Below, in pieces: positions 54,641 through 63,320 of a stretch of DNA of 64,000 nt (its first letter is position 1; the number at the start of each line of letters is the position of its first letter). Under the pieces are notes generated by a model, which was not told the origin of the DNA, did not search any database, and saw only the letters and a list, made by a program, of their open reading frames with translations. The position numbers and the translations under genes were made by a program. This DNA is from an uncultured Ruminococcus sp. (GTDB lineage Bacteria > Bacillota > Clostridia > Lachnospirales > Lachnospiraceae): positions 62,001 to 126,000 of the forward strand of contig CAKRLG010000005.1 in NCBI GenBank assembly GCA_934359255.1, read 5' to 3'.

Positions 54641-55264
54641 TTATCGTCCCCCTTTTCCTTCCAGTTTTGCAAAATTTTTCAAAATCTGCAGTCCCACATG
54701 GGAACTTTTCTCCGGATGGAACTGGCAGGCAAACAGATTGCCGCTCTCCACGGATGCATGGATGTGTGTACCATATTCGGTGGTAGCCGTAACAATCTTT
54801 TCATCCTGCGCTTTCAGATAATACGAATGAACAAAATACACATAAGAATCCTCCGGAACGCCCTCGAATAAGCGTCCTTTATTGGGAAACCGGATGTTGT
54901 TCCAGCCCATATGAGGAATCTTCAGACCTTCCGCTGCCGGGATGCGAAGAATCTCTCCTTTTAAGATGCCAAGGCCCTCCACGCCCGGGCTCTCCTCACT
55001 TTTTTCAAACAGAAGCTGCAGTCCCAGACAGATTCCCAGAAACGGAGTCTGCTCCTGAACTACCTGGTGAATCACGGGTACCAACCCGAAATGGTGCAGG
55101 TTTTCCATCGCATCTCCAAAACTTCCCACACCCGGTAACACCACTTTATCCGCAGCCAGAATCTCTTTCGGATCTCTGGTAACCAGAACATCCTCTCCTA
55201 TCAGCTGCAGAGCTTTTTCCACGCTTTTCATATTTCCCGCATCATAATCAATCAGTGCTATCAT
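54641..55264 (-). CDS. hisH: Imidazole glycerol phosphate synthase, glutaminase subunit
   Basis: It releases ammonia from glutamine and channels it to HisF. The 207-residue class I amidotransferase opens [20 protein letters not shown]. Its catalytic Cys lies in [20 protein letters not shown], and the His/Glu pair lies in [16 protein letters not shown] use the ATG at 55262-55264, with GAGGAG eight bases upstream; a longer frame reaching 55342 is out of keeping with the family. First gene of hisH-hisF-ung-spoVB-like, separated by some 50 kb from the other his genes. Confidence 0.95.
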   Translation of the reverse strand: MIALIDYDAGNMKSVEKALQLIGEDVLVTRDPKEILAADKVVLPGVGSFGDAMENLHHFGLVPVIHQVVQEQTPFLGICLGLQLLFEKSEESPGVEGLGILKGEILRIPAAEGLKIPHMGWNNIRFPNKGRLFEGVPEDSYVYFVHSYYLKAQDEKIVTATTEYGTHIHASVESGNLFACQFHPEKSSHVGLQILKNFAKLEGKGGR

Positions 55265-55336
55265 GTCTTCACTCCTCATCTGTTTTTCTGACACCTCCGC
55301 TGCTCCATCACGGCTGTGTCCGCGATCTTTTGGATC

Positions 55337-55380
55337 GATCATTTTATCAAATTGTAGATGTAACAGCTACAAATACAAAA
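55337..55380 (-). promoter_or_regulatory. hisHF promoter region with 17-bp palindrome
   Basis: The palindrome GTAGCTGTTACATCTAC (55356-55372, both strands GTAG...CTAC) lies about 95 bp upstream of the hisH ATG, between possible -35 and -10 elements (TTGTAT-16-TACAAT, weak). It differs from the operator at the hisZ promoter. Confidence 0.4.
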
Positions 55381-55471
55381 ACTGACAAAACTTTACTCTT
55401 TAGTTTATCACAGTTTCACAGTGAATGCCAGATACATTCTATCTGGAATCTGTGATTTTCCCGCATGATTT

Positions 55472-55966
55472 TCAGCTATCCTGCTGCATCGCTGCCGGAA
55501 GTTTTCTCGCCTTCGCGGTAAATTCTTTCACATCGATGCGGATCACGTTGACGATAGATACTAATTTTTCATCAAAAGAAAAATCTTTTCCCGTCTGCTG
55601 TTTCATCAGCAGGGATAAAGCTTTCTCCTTTTCTTCCACGTCTGTCACCAGCGTTCCATAGCCACGCCCCATCACACTCTGATACGCCATTCCATACTGA
55701 CAGGCTACCTTTCCCTCAAAAGGAATCAGATCCGTCTCCAGGGCAAAAGAAACTTTTGGATTTTTCTCTAAAACATCGAATTTGTATCCTTTGGTGGCTC
55801 CATGGAGGTAAAATGTCAGCTTTCCATCCACATATTCATATCCATAATTCATTGGCACCACATATGGCCATCCTTCGTCGGACAATCCCAGATGCAGGAT
55901 TTTCGTCTTGTTGATAATATCTAAAATGTCATGGATATCGGTTACTTCCCGTTCCCGTCGTGTCAT
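55472..55966 (-). CDS. Pyridoxamine 5'-phosphate oxidase-like FMN protein, NimA type
   Basis: A 164-residue split-barrel flavin-binding protein of the NimA/nitroimidazole reductase group. Signature segments: ILHLGLSDEGWPYVVPMNYGY at the start, LTFYLHGATKGYKFDVLEKNP, and GRGYGTLVTDVEEKEKALSLLM. FMN binding is expected in the cytoplasm. Homologues are common in gut Clostridia, and whether it confers resistance to nitroimidazoles cannot be told. It lies alone between hisH and the aldo/keto reductase gene. Confidence 0.85.
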   Translation of the reverse strand: MTRREREVTDIHDILDIINKTKILHLGLSDEGWPYVVPMNYGYEYVDGKLTFYLHGATKGYKFDVLEKNPKVSFALETDLIPFEGKVACQYGMAYQSVMGRGYGTLVTDVEEKEKALSLLMKQQTGKDFSFDEKLVSIVNVIRIDVKEFTAKARKLPAAMQQDS

Positions 55967-55999
55967 AATTTTTCTCCTTCTCTGTGATCTGTTTATTTT

Positions 56000-57007
56000 T
56001 TACTCTCCAAAATCAGCTGCACAGACCTTCAGTTTTTCCCGGATCGGCAGGTGGTACGGACAGCGTGGTTCGCATTTACCGCAGCCGATGCAAGCGGAAG
56101 CTTTTACTTTTAATGTACTGTAGCGGTCTCTCGCCCACTGTTCCAGATCGTACCGCTGCAGATAACCGGCGAATAAAAAGACACTGGGAATCTGAATACC
56201 TACGCTGCACGGTGCACAGTAATTACATCGACGACAAAAATCTGTTCCCAGCCGATCGCGCACTTCCTGGATTTTCTGCTCTTCTTCCTTCGTCAGTGGT
56301 TTCAGATCCTCACAGGCTTTCTGATTTTCTTCCAGTTCGCGGATCTCTGCCATGCCCGGGATAGTGATCGTCACATCCGGGTTGGAACAGACATAGCGAA
56401 GTGCCAGTGCTCCGTCTTCGATTGCACCTCCCGCCAACGGTTTCATATCGATAAATCCGATATTTTTCTCTCCGCACCGACGGATCAGCTCCGCACCCTG
56501 CTGCTCCACAATATTATAAGGAAACATGATCGTCTCCACCCAGTCCAGAGTCAACGCACGCTCAAAAACTGCCGTGGAATGTGCTGTGATTCCGATATGC
56601 CCGATCTTTCCTGCTTCTTTTGCCTCCAGCAGTGCTTCCAGCGCGCCGCCTACTCCGATCACCTGATCCAGCTGTTCCATACTCGGATTATGTACCTGAT
56701 ACAGATCAATATAGTCTGTGCGGAAATTCCGAAGACTCGTCTCGATATCTGCCGCCATCGCTTCTTTTGTTCTCGCCATGGATTTTGTTGCCAGCACAAA
56801 CTGATCACGGATTCCTTCCAGACCATAACCGATGTACTGCTCGCTGACGGTGTAGCCTCTCGCAGAATCAATATAATTGATCCCCCGTTTTACCATATCC
56901 TGTAACAGTTTTTTTGTTCCCTCTTCATCAATCTTCTGGATCGGAATCCCGCCAAATCCCATGCGGGACACTTTCAATCCTGTTTTTCCAAGTGTTCTGT
57001 ATTCCAT
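56000..57007 (-). CDS. Aldo/keto reductase with C-terminal ferredoxin domain
   Basis: An NAD(P)H-type reductase fused to an iron-sulfur module, 335 residues. The N-terminal TIM barrel has MGFGGIPIQKIDEEGTKK, YIDSARGYTVSEQYIGYGL (catalytic Asp/Tyr region), YQVHNPSMEQLDQV and KPLAGGAIEDGALALRYV. The C-terminus has CRRCNYCAPCSVGIQIP and CIGCGKCEPRCPYHLPIREKL, two clusters of cysteines for two [4Fe-4S] centres. This fusion is common in anaerobic Clostridia. The electron donor and substrate are unknown. Confidence 0.9.
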   Translation of the reverse strand: MEYRTLGKTGLKVSRMGFGGIPIQKIDEEGTKKLLQDMVKRGINYIDSARGYTVSEQYIGYGLEGIRDQFVLATKSMARTKEAMAADIETSLRNFRTDYIDLYQVHNPSMEQLDQVIGVGGALEALLEAKEAGKIGHIGITAHSTAVFERALTLDWVETIMFPYNIVEQQGAELIRRCGEKNIGFIDMKPLAGGAIEDGALALRYVCSNPDVTITIPGMAEIRELEENQKACEDLKPLTKEEEQKIQEVRDRLGTDFCRRCNYCAPCSVGIQIPSVFLFAGYLQRYDLEQWARDRYSTLKVKASACIGCGKCEPRCPYHLPIREKLKVCAADFGE

Positions 57008-57090
57008 TTATGTTTCTCCTTTTTCTATATTGTATATTCTAATTTTTATGAGATACATTATAACATTTTATGAGCCGGAATAAAATCTAA

Positions 57091-57135
57091 AAAAGCCAGT
57101 ATTCTTATATTTCGATAAGAAATACTGGCTTTATT
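57091..57135 (-). terminator. Terminator of the MacB-like ABC transporter gene
   Basis: AAAGCCAGTATT / AATACTGGCTTT stem, with a second CTTAT/ATAAG segment inside, then TTTTTTAG on the minus strand. Confidence 0.9.
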
Positions 57136-57186
57136 GAACGAACGGATCACACACAAGACCGAACGCGTTTTCTCATTTTTTATTTT

Positions 57187-60100
57187 TTAGTCATTCCTCA
57201 GTGCCGTCACCGGATCACTCTTTGCCGCTTTCTTCGATGGAATCAGTCCACCGATAAAAGTAAGAAATACGCTCAGTGCGATCAGGATAAGTGCCGGAAT
57301 CACCGGCAGAGATGCACTGACAGCAGTCGTATCTGCCAGCGCATGGATCAGGGCATTGCCCGGAATCAGCAGCAACAACGTCAGTCCGATACCGATCAGA
57401 CCGGCGCACAGACCGATGATACATGTTTCCGCATTGAACACCTGAGAAATATTTCCCTTGGATGCTCCGATGGCTCGCAGGATACCGATTTCTTTCCGGC
57501 GTTCCAGCACACTGATATAGGTAATAACTCCGATCATGATCGAAGAAACCACCAGTGAGATCGCCACGAACGCGATCAGCACATAACTGATAATATCCAC
57601 GATATCCGTCACGGAGGACATCAGTGTTCCGACCATATCCGTATAGCTGATCACCTGCTCGTCTTTTCCTTCTTTTTCCATCTTGCTGTTATAATTATCC
57701 AGAAGCTGCACGATCTGTTCTTTGCTTGCAAAATCTTTCGGATAGATGGAGATGCCGCTCGGTTCTGCGGTATCCGCATATCCAAGTTTCTGCAGGTTTG
57801 AATCATACGTCGCACTTCCCTGGCTTCCCATCGACATCATCAGTTCCGTCAGTTCTTCTCCGTCCATGCTGATGTCAAAGGCATCGGTAAATGCATTGGC
57901 ATCGATAGAAAAGGCATTCTGCAGATTTTCTCCTATCTGGCTCATTGCCTGCGTCATCGCTTTTTCCATACCACCGGCAATCTGCGTCATCATCTGTTCC
58001 ATCGCTTTCGAAATCTGCGTTCCCAGAGCCTGCGACAATGTATTGCCGTAAGACGAGAATGCGCTCTGCATATAGGTTCCGATTGCTGTAGAAATCTGTT
58101 CTTCCACGCCTTTCGTATCGATCATCTTCATAAGACCGGTGGAAAGTTCCTGTTTTGCACTGTCTGTTCCCAGATAATCCATGAAATACTCGCCCATTTT
58201 TGCCGGATCCGGATAACCGTTTTCCTGTACATAGGCTTCGTACCCCTCCAACAGCTCTTTGGAAAGCTTTTCCAGCTGTTCTTTTGTAATATTCACATCC
58301 CCGTTAATGTGAATATTTTTCTCTGCCCATGCAGTCAGGATCTGCTGACACTCCTCCGTTTGCAAATATTCCGTCAGATATTCATCCAGTTTCGTCATAT
58401 CTGTGTAACCATTTTTCTCAATATACTGCTGGAATCCACTCATGATATCTTTGATCAGCTGCTGCAGTTCCTCTTTGGAAACCTCAATGGAACCGCCGGC
58501 TTCAATGATTTCTTTGATATTATTTTTCAGGATTTCCTGCGCTTTTTCTGTATTCAGATATCCGGTAAAATTTTCTCCCAAACCGGAATAATCCGCTTCC
58601 GGATGTTCTTTTGCGTAGTCCTGATACCCATTTAACAGTGTCGTGGCAAGTTTGCCCACATCTTCACCGGATGCCTGAATCTTGATTCCACTCATCAGAT
58701 TGCCCAGAGACAGATCCGGTGCCTGCGGAAGAGAAATATCAATGGCATTCAGATCCAGCATACCTGAAAGATCCAGGGTGTTCGGATCAACGGAAAATAC
58801 ACCTGAGAGATCTCCGCTGCCTGCCATCGCATTCGCCATGGCATTTTCATCAAATTTGAATGCATTTTGCAACTTTTTCTCATCAATCTTAAAAAGTGAT
58901 CCCATATCAAAATCATTGTCCGACTCTTTACCAAATTCTTCGTTGGTAAATACATCAATGTCTTCGTTTTTCATCTGGGCTTTTACGATCTTACTGTCTT
59001 TAGCTTCTTCGATCACATGATCAGTCAGTTCTGCCGGATAATAGATACCGGTTCGAAGCAGGGTACCGTTGGCATCCTCGGATGGCTGTACGATACCTAC
59101 CACCTTCAGGTCTTCTCCATTTTTCACCAGTTTCTTCATATATTTCTCATTATCGGATTTGTCTTTCCAGATCTTGTACTCACTGTCATAACTGTAATAA
59201 TCCGATGCATTGACCAGTTTAAATGTAGTTCCCAGAATATCCTCATAGCTGTATGTGCCGATATTATCCGGAGTATCCACATCATCGCCTTTCATGAACT
59301 GCGCAATCATATCGTCAAGTTCCACGGAATCTCTGAGTCCCAGCGTATACAGGAGAAAATCGCTGATGCTTCCGTCTGAAGTCATAACTACCACACATTC
59401 GTCATAACTTTCCGGCCAGTGACCTGCTTTTACATCGTACTGATTTTTATACAGGCTGTCTTCTCTCGGCATCTCATAGAACACATCGGTGCTCATCATC
59501 GAGGACATAATACTGTTCGTGCTCGTCGAAGAACCGAGACCCAGAGAGGAGAATGACTTGTCCGGGTTGACCTGACGGATCTTCCCGCCATCTTTGTCCT
59601 GGCGGAAAATCTGCGGTGTTACGCTGTAGCTGTATTCTACCGATTTTGCGTATTTGCTGACTTTCTTTTCGTGATCATCGAGGTATTTTTTCAGTGATTT
59701 CAGATCGTTGGAGTCCATCGTAGAGAACATATTTGTGACCATCTGTACGACATTGACCTGATCGTCTTTCTTTTCTTCCTTGTCACTGTTGCTGTTTCCC
59801 ATACTCATCGACATCATCGAAGTCAGGTCAAATCCGGTGCTCTGGATCTCCAGCGGATATTCCGATAAGGTTTCTTCCTCTACCGACTGGATATAAGCAT
59901 TCACTCCATTTGACAGTGCAAGGATCAGGGCGATACCGATGATTCCAATGGATCCTGCAAAGGATGTCAGAAGAGTTCTCGCTTTCTTAGTCTTTAAGTT
60001 ATTGAAACTCAGTGCCAGGGCTGTCAGGAATGACATCGAAGATTTTCCCATATTTTTATGCTCCGGAGGTGCAAGTGCTGCCTCGTCTACCTCATACGGA

Positions 60101-60768
60101 TTGGTATCCGATCGGATCTTTCCATCCCGAAGATTGACGATTCTCGTGGCATAAAGTTCTGCCAGCTCCGGATTATGCGTAACCATAACAACCAGACGGT
60201 CTTTCGCCACTTCCCGCAGAAGATCCATAACCTGTACACTGGTATTGCTGTCCAGTGCTCCGGTCGGCTCATCCGCAAGCAGAATCTCAGGGTCATTGAC
60301 CAGTGCTCTGGCGATGGCCACTCGCTGCATCTGTCCGCCCGATAACTGACTTGGGCGTTTCTCAATCTGCTCACCCAGACCTACTTTTTCCAGCGCTTCT
60401 TTTGCCCTTCTCCGGCGTTCTGCTTTTCCCACACCGGAGATGGTCAGCGCAAGCTCCACATTGGCGAGCAGTGTCTGATGGGGAATCAGATTATAACTCT
60501 GGAAGACAAATCCGATCGTATGATTTCGGTACGAATCCCAGTCCCTGTCTTTGTATCTTTTGGTGGAAATTCCGTTGATGATCAGATCCCCACTGTCATA
60601 ACGATCCAGTCCGCCGATAATATTTAACAGTGTGGTCTTTCCTGAACCACTGGGTCCGAGAATCGCAACAAATTCATTATCCCGCAGATTCAGACTGACA
60701 TCATCCAGGGCTTTCTGCACCAGTTTTCCCGTTTTATATTCTTTTCGAATGTGTTGGATTTGAAGCAT
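57187..60768 (-). CDS. MacB-like fused ABC ATPase-permease with large ectodomain
   Basis: A 1193-residue single-chain half transporter. The N-terminal ATPase has Walker A GPSGSGKTT (38-46), signature LSGGQMQRVAIARAL (142-156) and Walker B ILLADEPTGALD (162-173). TM1 follows near residues 265-287. A huge extracellular part of roughly 730 residues is next, ending with three TM segments and the FtsX-like GVITYISVLERRKEIGILRAIGAS. The ectodomain is far longer than in MacB and holds three 64-residue tandem repeats (58103-58660). Such transporters act in envelope stress or peptide defence. I start at ATG 60768 (AAGGAAAG upstream); an upstream frame to 60960 is out of keeping with the family. Confidence 0.88.
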   Translation of the reverse strand: MLQIQHIRKEYKTGKLVQKALDDVSLNLRDNEFVAILGPSGSGKTTLLNIIGGLDRYDSGDLIINGISTKRYKDRDWDSYRNHTIGFVFQSYNLIPHQTLLANVELALTISGVGKAERRRRAKEALEKVGLGEQIEKRPSQLSGGQMQRVAIARALVNDPEILLADEPTGALDSNTSVQVMDLLREVAKDRLVVMVTHNPELAELYATRIVNLRDGKIRSDTNPYEVDEAALAPPEHKNMGKSSMSFLTALALSFNNLKTKKARTLLTSFAGSIGIIGIALILALSNGVNAYIQSVEEETLSEYPLEIQSTGFDLTSMMSMSMGNSNSDKEEKKDDQVNVVQMVTNMFSTMDSNDLKSLKKYLDDHEKKVSKYAKSVEYSYSVTPQIFRQDKDGGKIRQVNPDKSFSSLGLGSSTSTNSIMSSMMSTDVFYEMPREDSLYKNQYDVKAGHWPESYDECVVVMTSDGSISDFLLYTLGLRDSVELDDMIAQFMKGDDVDTPDNIGTYSYEDILGTTFKLVNASDYYSYDSEYKIWKDKSDNEKYMKKLVKNGEDLKVVGIVQPSEDANGTLLRTGIYYPAELTDHVIEEAKDSKIVKAQMKNEDIDVFTNEEFGKESDNDFDMGSLFKIDEKKLQNAFKFDENAMANAMAGSGDLSGVFSVDPNTLDLSGMLDLNAIDISLPQAPDLSLGNLMSGIKIQASGEDVGKLATTLLNGYQDYAKEHPEADYSGLGENFTGYLNTEKAQEILKNNIKEIIEAGGSIEVSKEELQQLIKDIMSGFQQYIEKNGYTDMTKLDEYLTEYLQTEECQQILTAWAEKNIHINGDVNITKEQLEKLSKELLEGYEAYVQENGYPDPAKMGEYFMDYLGTDSAKQELSTGLMKMIDTKGVEEQISTAIGTYMQSAFSSYGNTLSQALGTQISKAMEQMMTQIAGGMEKAMTQAMSQIGENLQNAFSIDANAFTDAFDISMDGEELTELMMSMGSQGSATYDSNLQKLGYADTAEPSGISIYPKDFASKEQIVQLLDNYNSKMEKEGKDEQVISYTDMVGTLMSSVTDIVDIISYVLIAFVAISLVVSSIMIGVITYISVLERRKEIGILRAIGASKGNISQVFNAETCIIGLCAGLIGIGLTLLLLIPGNALIHALADTTAVSASLPVIPALILIALSVFLTFIGGLIPSKKAAKSDPVTALRND

Positions 60769-60870
60769 ATTCTTCTTTCCTTTTGCTTCGCTGTTTTCAT
60801 GGTAAACTCCCATAAAACATACGGCGCCAACACCAGGATCATCCGGTATCAACGCCGATTTTCGCAGATG

Positions 60871-60940
60871 ATTATATACTAGCATAAATCTGGCAGGGTG
60901 AAAATAAAAAGAATCTAAACTTCTGTAAAACCTCTGTAAA
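60871..60940 (-). promoter_or_regulatory. ABC transporter promoter with 11-bp direct repeats
   Basis: A -10 TATAAT lies at 60871-60876 with no good -35. About 42 bp upstream of it are two contiguous 11-bp direct repeats (TTTACAGAGGT / TTTACAGAAGT) at 60919-60940. This layout suits an OmpR-family response regulator as activator; inference only. Confidence 0.5.
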
Positions 60941-60963
60941 CAATCGTTTAAACCAGACAAGGA

Positions 60964-61641
60964 TCAGATAACATCCACACTGGTCACACCGGGAATTTTC
61001 TCCAGCACTTCTACATAACTGCTCTTATATGCAGTAGGCAGCCGTAATGTCAGAAGCAGGGCGTATGGCATTCTTTTCGTTTTCCCCTTGATCACATCCA
61101 TAGAATCCACCTGTATCTGATTCTCCTGAAGGTTTTCCAAAAATTCAGAAATGCTTCCATTGGCTTCCAGTTCCACGTATACGGATAAATATTTACTGCG
61201 TCGAAAAAAATACTTTTCCAGACGTGGCAGTACATGAAGAGAAATCAGTACACATGCAGTAATGATGACTCCACCATCCAGGAATCCAATACCAACCGCA
61301 AGACCGATACATGCACAAGCCCATAAACTTGCCGCAGTTGTCAGTCCCCGCACCTGATGTCCGGACACAATGATGGTTCCTACTCCCAGAAATCCTACCC
61401 CGCTGATCACCTGCGATGCCATACGCGAAAGATCCGATTTTCCCGGAAAATATACCTCCATATACTGCGCCGTCAACATAACCATCGTTGCTCCCAGACA
61501 TACAATCGTATTCGTCTTTGTTCCTGCCCCACGTTTTTTCAATCCTCTGTCCAGACCGATCACACATCCCAGTATCATAGAAACTACGATTCGGATCAGG
61601 ACATTTGGCATGGTCCATTCCACACATGAAAAACCCAACAT
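60964..61641 (-). CDS. MgtC/SapB-family membrane protein
   Basis: A 225-residue protein with four to five TM segments and the family core MILGCVIGLDRGLKKRGAG, TIVCLGATMVMLTAQYM, VISGVGFLGVGTIIV and TTAASLWACACIGLAVGIG. The C-terminal cytoplasmic part resembles an ACT-type domain (NQIQVDSMDVIKGKTKRMP). MgtC proteins affect growth in low magnesium and acid in some bacteria; function in Clostridia is unknown. It lies upstream of the ABC transporter gene in the direction of transcription, but the latter has a separate promoter. Confidence 0.88.
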   Translation of the reverse strand: MLGFSCVEWTMPNVLIRIVVSMILGCVIGLDRGLKKRGAGTKTNTIVCLGATMVMLTAQYMEVYFPGKSDLSRMASQVISGVGFLGVGTIIVSGHQVRGLTTAASLWACACIGLAVGIGFLDGGVIITACVLISLHVLPRLEKYFFRRSKYLSVYVELEANGSISEFLENLQENQIQVDSMDVIKGKTKRMPYALLLTLRLPTAYKSSYVEVLEKIPGVTSVDVI

Positions 61642-61847
61642 GCAATTCCTCCTTATAACTTTTGCTCTCGTATTTCTTTATTATACTATATCATATTTTT
61701 ATATACTTTTCAAACGTTTTAATATATTTTGCTTTCATTTTATTATGTATCATTTCAATACATATTACATTTAACTTTACCATGACTAAATAATCGTATC
61801 TTTCTTCTGCCTGTAACCTGTTCCTCACAAAATGTCATTTTTTATAG

Positions 61848-61887
61848 AAAGACAGACCAGGTCGGTACACGGCTCTGGTCTGTCTTT
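61848..61887 (-). terminator. Terminator of the GntR-type regulator gene
   Basis: AAAGACAGACCA / TGGTCTGTCTTT with a 16-nt loop just downstream of the stop, followed by a T-rich stretch on the minus strand. Confidence 0.8.
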
Positions 61888-61895
61888 TCACACTC

Positions 61896-63035
61896 TTATT
61901 CTTTTTCAGAAGTGATCTTCTCCATAAAAATTCCCGAAATCAGATAATCTTTTTCTTCTCCTGCATGTCCATTCAGTTTATCCAGCATACGCTCCATCGC
62001 GCACTGTGCGATCTTCTGCTCGTCCTGGCGGATGTGTGTCAGTTTGTACTGCCCAGATCCGATGTGGTTTTCATCCATGCAGCACACTTCTATCCTGCCA
62101 TTTAACGCTTTCGCTTCCAGAACAGCCTCTGTCTCCATGGCAACACTGTACTCGCCACATACGATGCCTTCGAGTTCCCTGCAGTATCTCTCGATATACT
62201 CTGCAATCTGCTTCCGATAGATCTCTCCGCGGACTTCCACCGGATTTTCATAGGTAATATACGGGAGGCTGCACTTTCCGACCGGAGTCATACCATATGC
62301 GGAGATTCCCTGATAAAATCCTTCGCTGCGTTCTCCAAGCGAAGACGTTCCGGTCTCTTCCACTGTGATAAATCCTATTTTTTTCTTACCGGTTTCCGCA
62401 AAATACCGAACCAACCGTGACATGCTCTGCACATTGTCCGTCCGTACCGAATCCAGCGAGATTCCATCTAATTTTTTATCAATAAGTACGGTTGGATATC
62501 CGTCAATCACCAGTCGAAGAATCTCGGTATTATAATACGATCCATGGCATGGCATTACAAACATTCCTTTCGCACCGATACCGCGCAGATAGCGGATTGC
62601 CTGTGTCTCCAGTTCCCGGTTTCCGTAGGAAAAACATGGGTACAGATGGTATCCCGCCTTTCTAGCCTGCTGCTCCAGTTCATACATGATCTGCAGACCA
62701 TAGCTGGAACTGATATGTTCAAAAATCACTCCGAGAACAGGTTCCCCTGTCTGAGTAATCTCTGATTTTTCCGGTAATACCGCTTTTTCTTCCACCTCAA
62801 TCCTGCCAACTTCCGGGTATTCCATGACAAAACTGCCTTTCCCTCTGATCCTGCGAATCCTGTGTTCCTCTGCCAGAAGATTCAGTGCTTTTTTTACCGT
62901 GATCGCACTCACTCCGTAATGTGCAATCATATCCTCCTCCACCTCAAGTTTATCACCCGGCTTCAGGTCTCCACACTCTATCTTCTGTTTCAGATCATTA
63001 TATATATTTTCGTATAGAAACTGCTTCTTCGTCAT
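61896..63035 (-). CDS. GntR-family regulator with LacI-type sensor domain
   Basis: A 379-residue DNA-binding protein of the AraR type. The N-terminal winged helix-turn-helix has FLYENIYNDLKQKIECGDLK, GVSAITVKKALNLLAEEHRI and IRGKGSFV. The rest is a periplasmic-binding-protein-like sugar sensor (VLGVIFEHISSSYGLQIMYEL, IGFITVEETGTSSLGERSEG, CCMDENHIGSGQYKLTHIRQD). Regulators of this kind control sugar use operons. There is no adjacent sugar gene in the window. It may act on the plus-strand transcription unit or on itself at 63140-63225. Confidence 0.9.
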   Translation of the reverse strand: MTKKQFLYENIYNDLKQKIECGDLKPGDKLEVEEDMIAHYGVSAITVKKALNLLAEEHRIRRIRGKGSFVMEYPEVGRIEVEEKAVLPEKSEITQTGEPVLGVIFEHISSSYGLQIMYELEQQARKAGYHLYPCFSYGNRELETQAIRYLRGIGAKGMFVMPCHGSYYNTEILRLVIDGYPTVLIDKKLDGISLDSVRTDNVQSMSRLVRYFAETGKKKIGFITVEETGTSSLGERSEGFYQGISAYGMTPVGKCSLPYITYENPVEVRGEIYRKQIAEYIERYCRELEGIVCGEYSVAMETEAVLEAKALNGRIEVCCMDENHIGSGQYKLTHIRQDEQKIAQCAMERMLDKLNGHAGEEKDYLISGIFMEKITSEKE

Positions 63036-63065
63036 GAATAGCCCCTTTCTTCGTTTCTTTTTTGC

Positions 63066-63126
63066 ACCTGTTCAGCAGAAATCTTCACAGTAAAGTGCCC
63101 TGAAATACTACCTGCTGAATAGTTAC
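63066..63126 (-). repeat. Dispersed GTAACT repeat (copy G)
   Basis: A 61-bp copy, CACCTGTTCAGC ... CCTGCTGAATAGTTAC, upstream of the GntR-type regulator gene. Confidence 0.6.
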
Positions 63127-63154
63127 AGACCCTGATATCATTATATTCGATTCC

Positions 63155-63183
63155 TTGCAAAAAGAAAAGTAAATATATACAAT
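63155..63183 (+). promoter_or_regulatory. Plus-strand promoter of the candidate small RNA
   Basis: TTGCAA (63155-63160), 17-bp spacer, TACAAT (63178-63183). The minus-strand GntR-type gene has a TATAAT at 63140-63145, so the two promoters face away from each other. Confidence 0.6.
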
Positions 63184-63188
63184 GATTC

Positions 63189-63284
63189 CGCATATTCACC
63201 GCATCTGGCTGTGAACATGCGGAATGAGGTGACCTTAAAAAGTCAAACTTTTATGAGACGACCTCAATCGTCTGGTTTTTTTTA
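63189..63284 (+). ncRNA. Candidate small RNA
   Basis: No open frame with a ribosome binding site lies between promoter 63155-63183 and a T8 tract at 63276-63283. The RNA would start with a 15-bp hairpin with one mismatch (63185-63224, ATTCCGCAT-TTCAC arms around an 11-nt loop). A GAGGTGACC-containing linker and a terminator hairpin AGACGA/TCGTCT (63256-63273) follow. The same 5' palindrome overlaps the start site, so it could instead be an operator. It faces away from the GntR-type gene. Confidence 0.45.
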
Positions 63285-63320
63285 TACTGCCAGAAGATTG
63301 TGCCTGTACTGAACAGAATC

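Noticed and set aside
54641..55342. Longer hisH start at 55342
   Set aside because: An internal ATG at 55264 has a well-placed GAGGAG, and the family begins [11 protein letters not shown]; the upstream 26 codons cover the promoter region.
57187..60960. Longer start for the ABC transporter at 60960
   Set aside because: The first 64 codons precede the ATPase start with no ribosome binding site and would overlap the TATAAT and direct-repeat region.
63217..63312. Small plus-strand open frame inside the candidate small RNA
   Set aside because: Its ATG lies inside the hairpin and has no ribosome binding site; the frame passes through the T8 tract.
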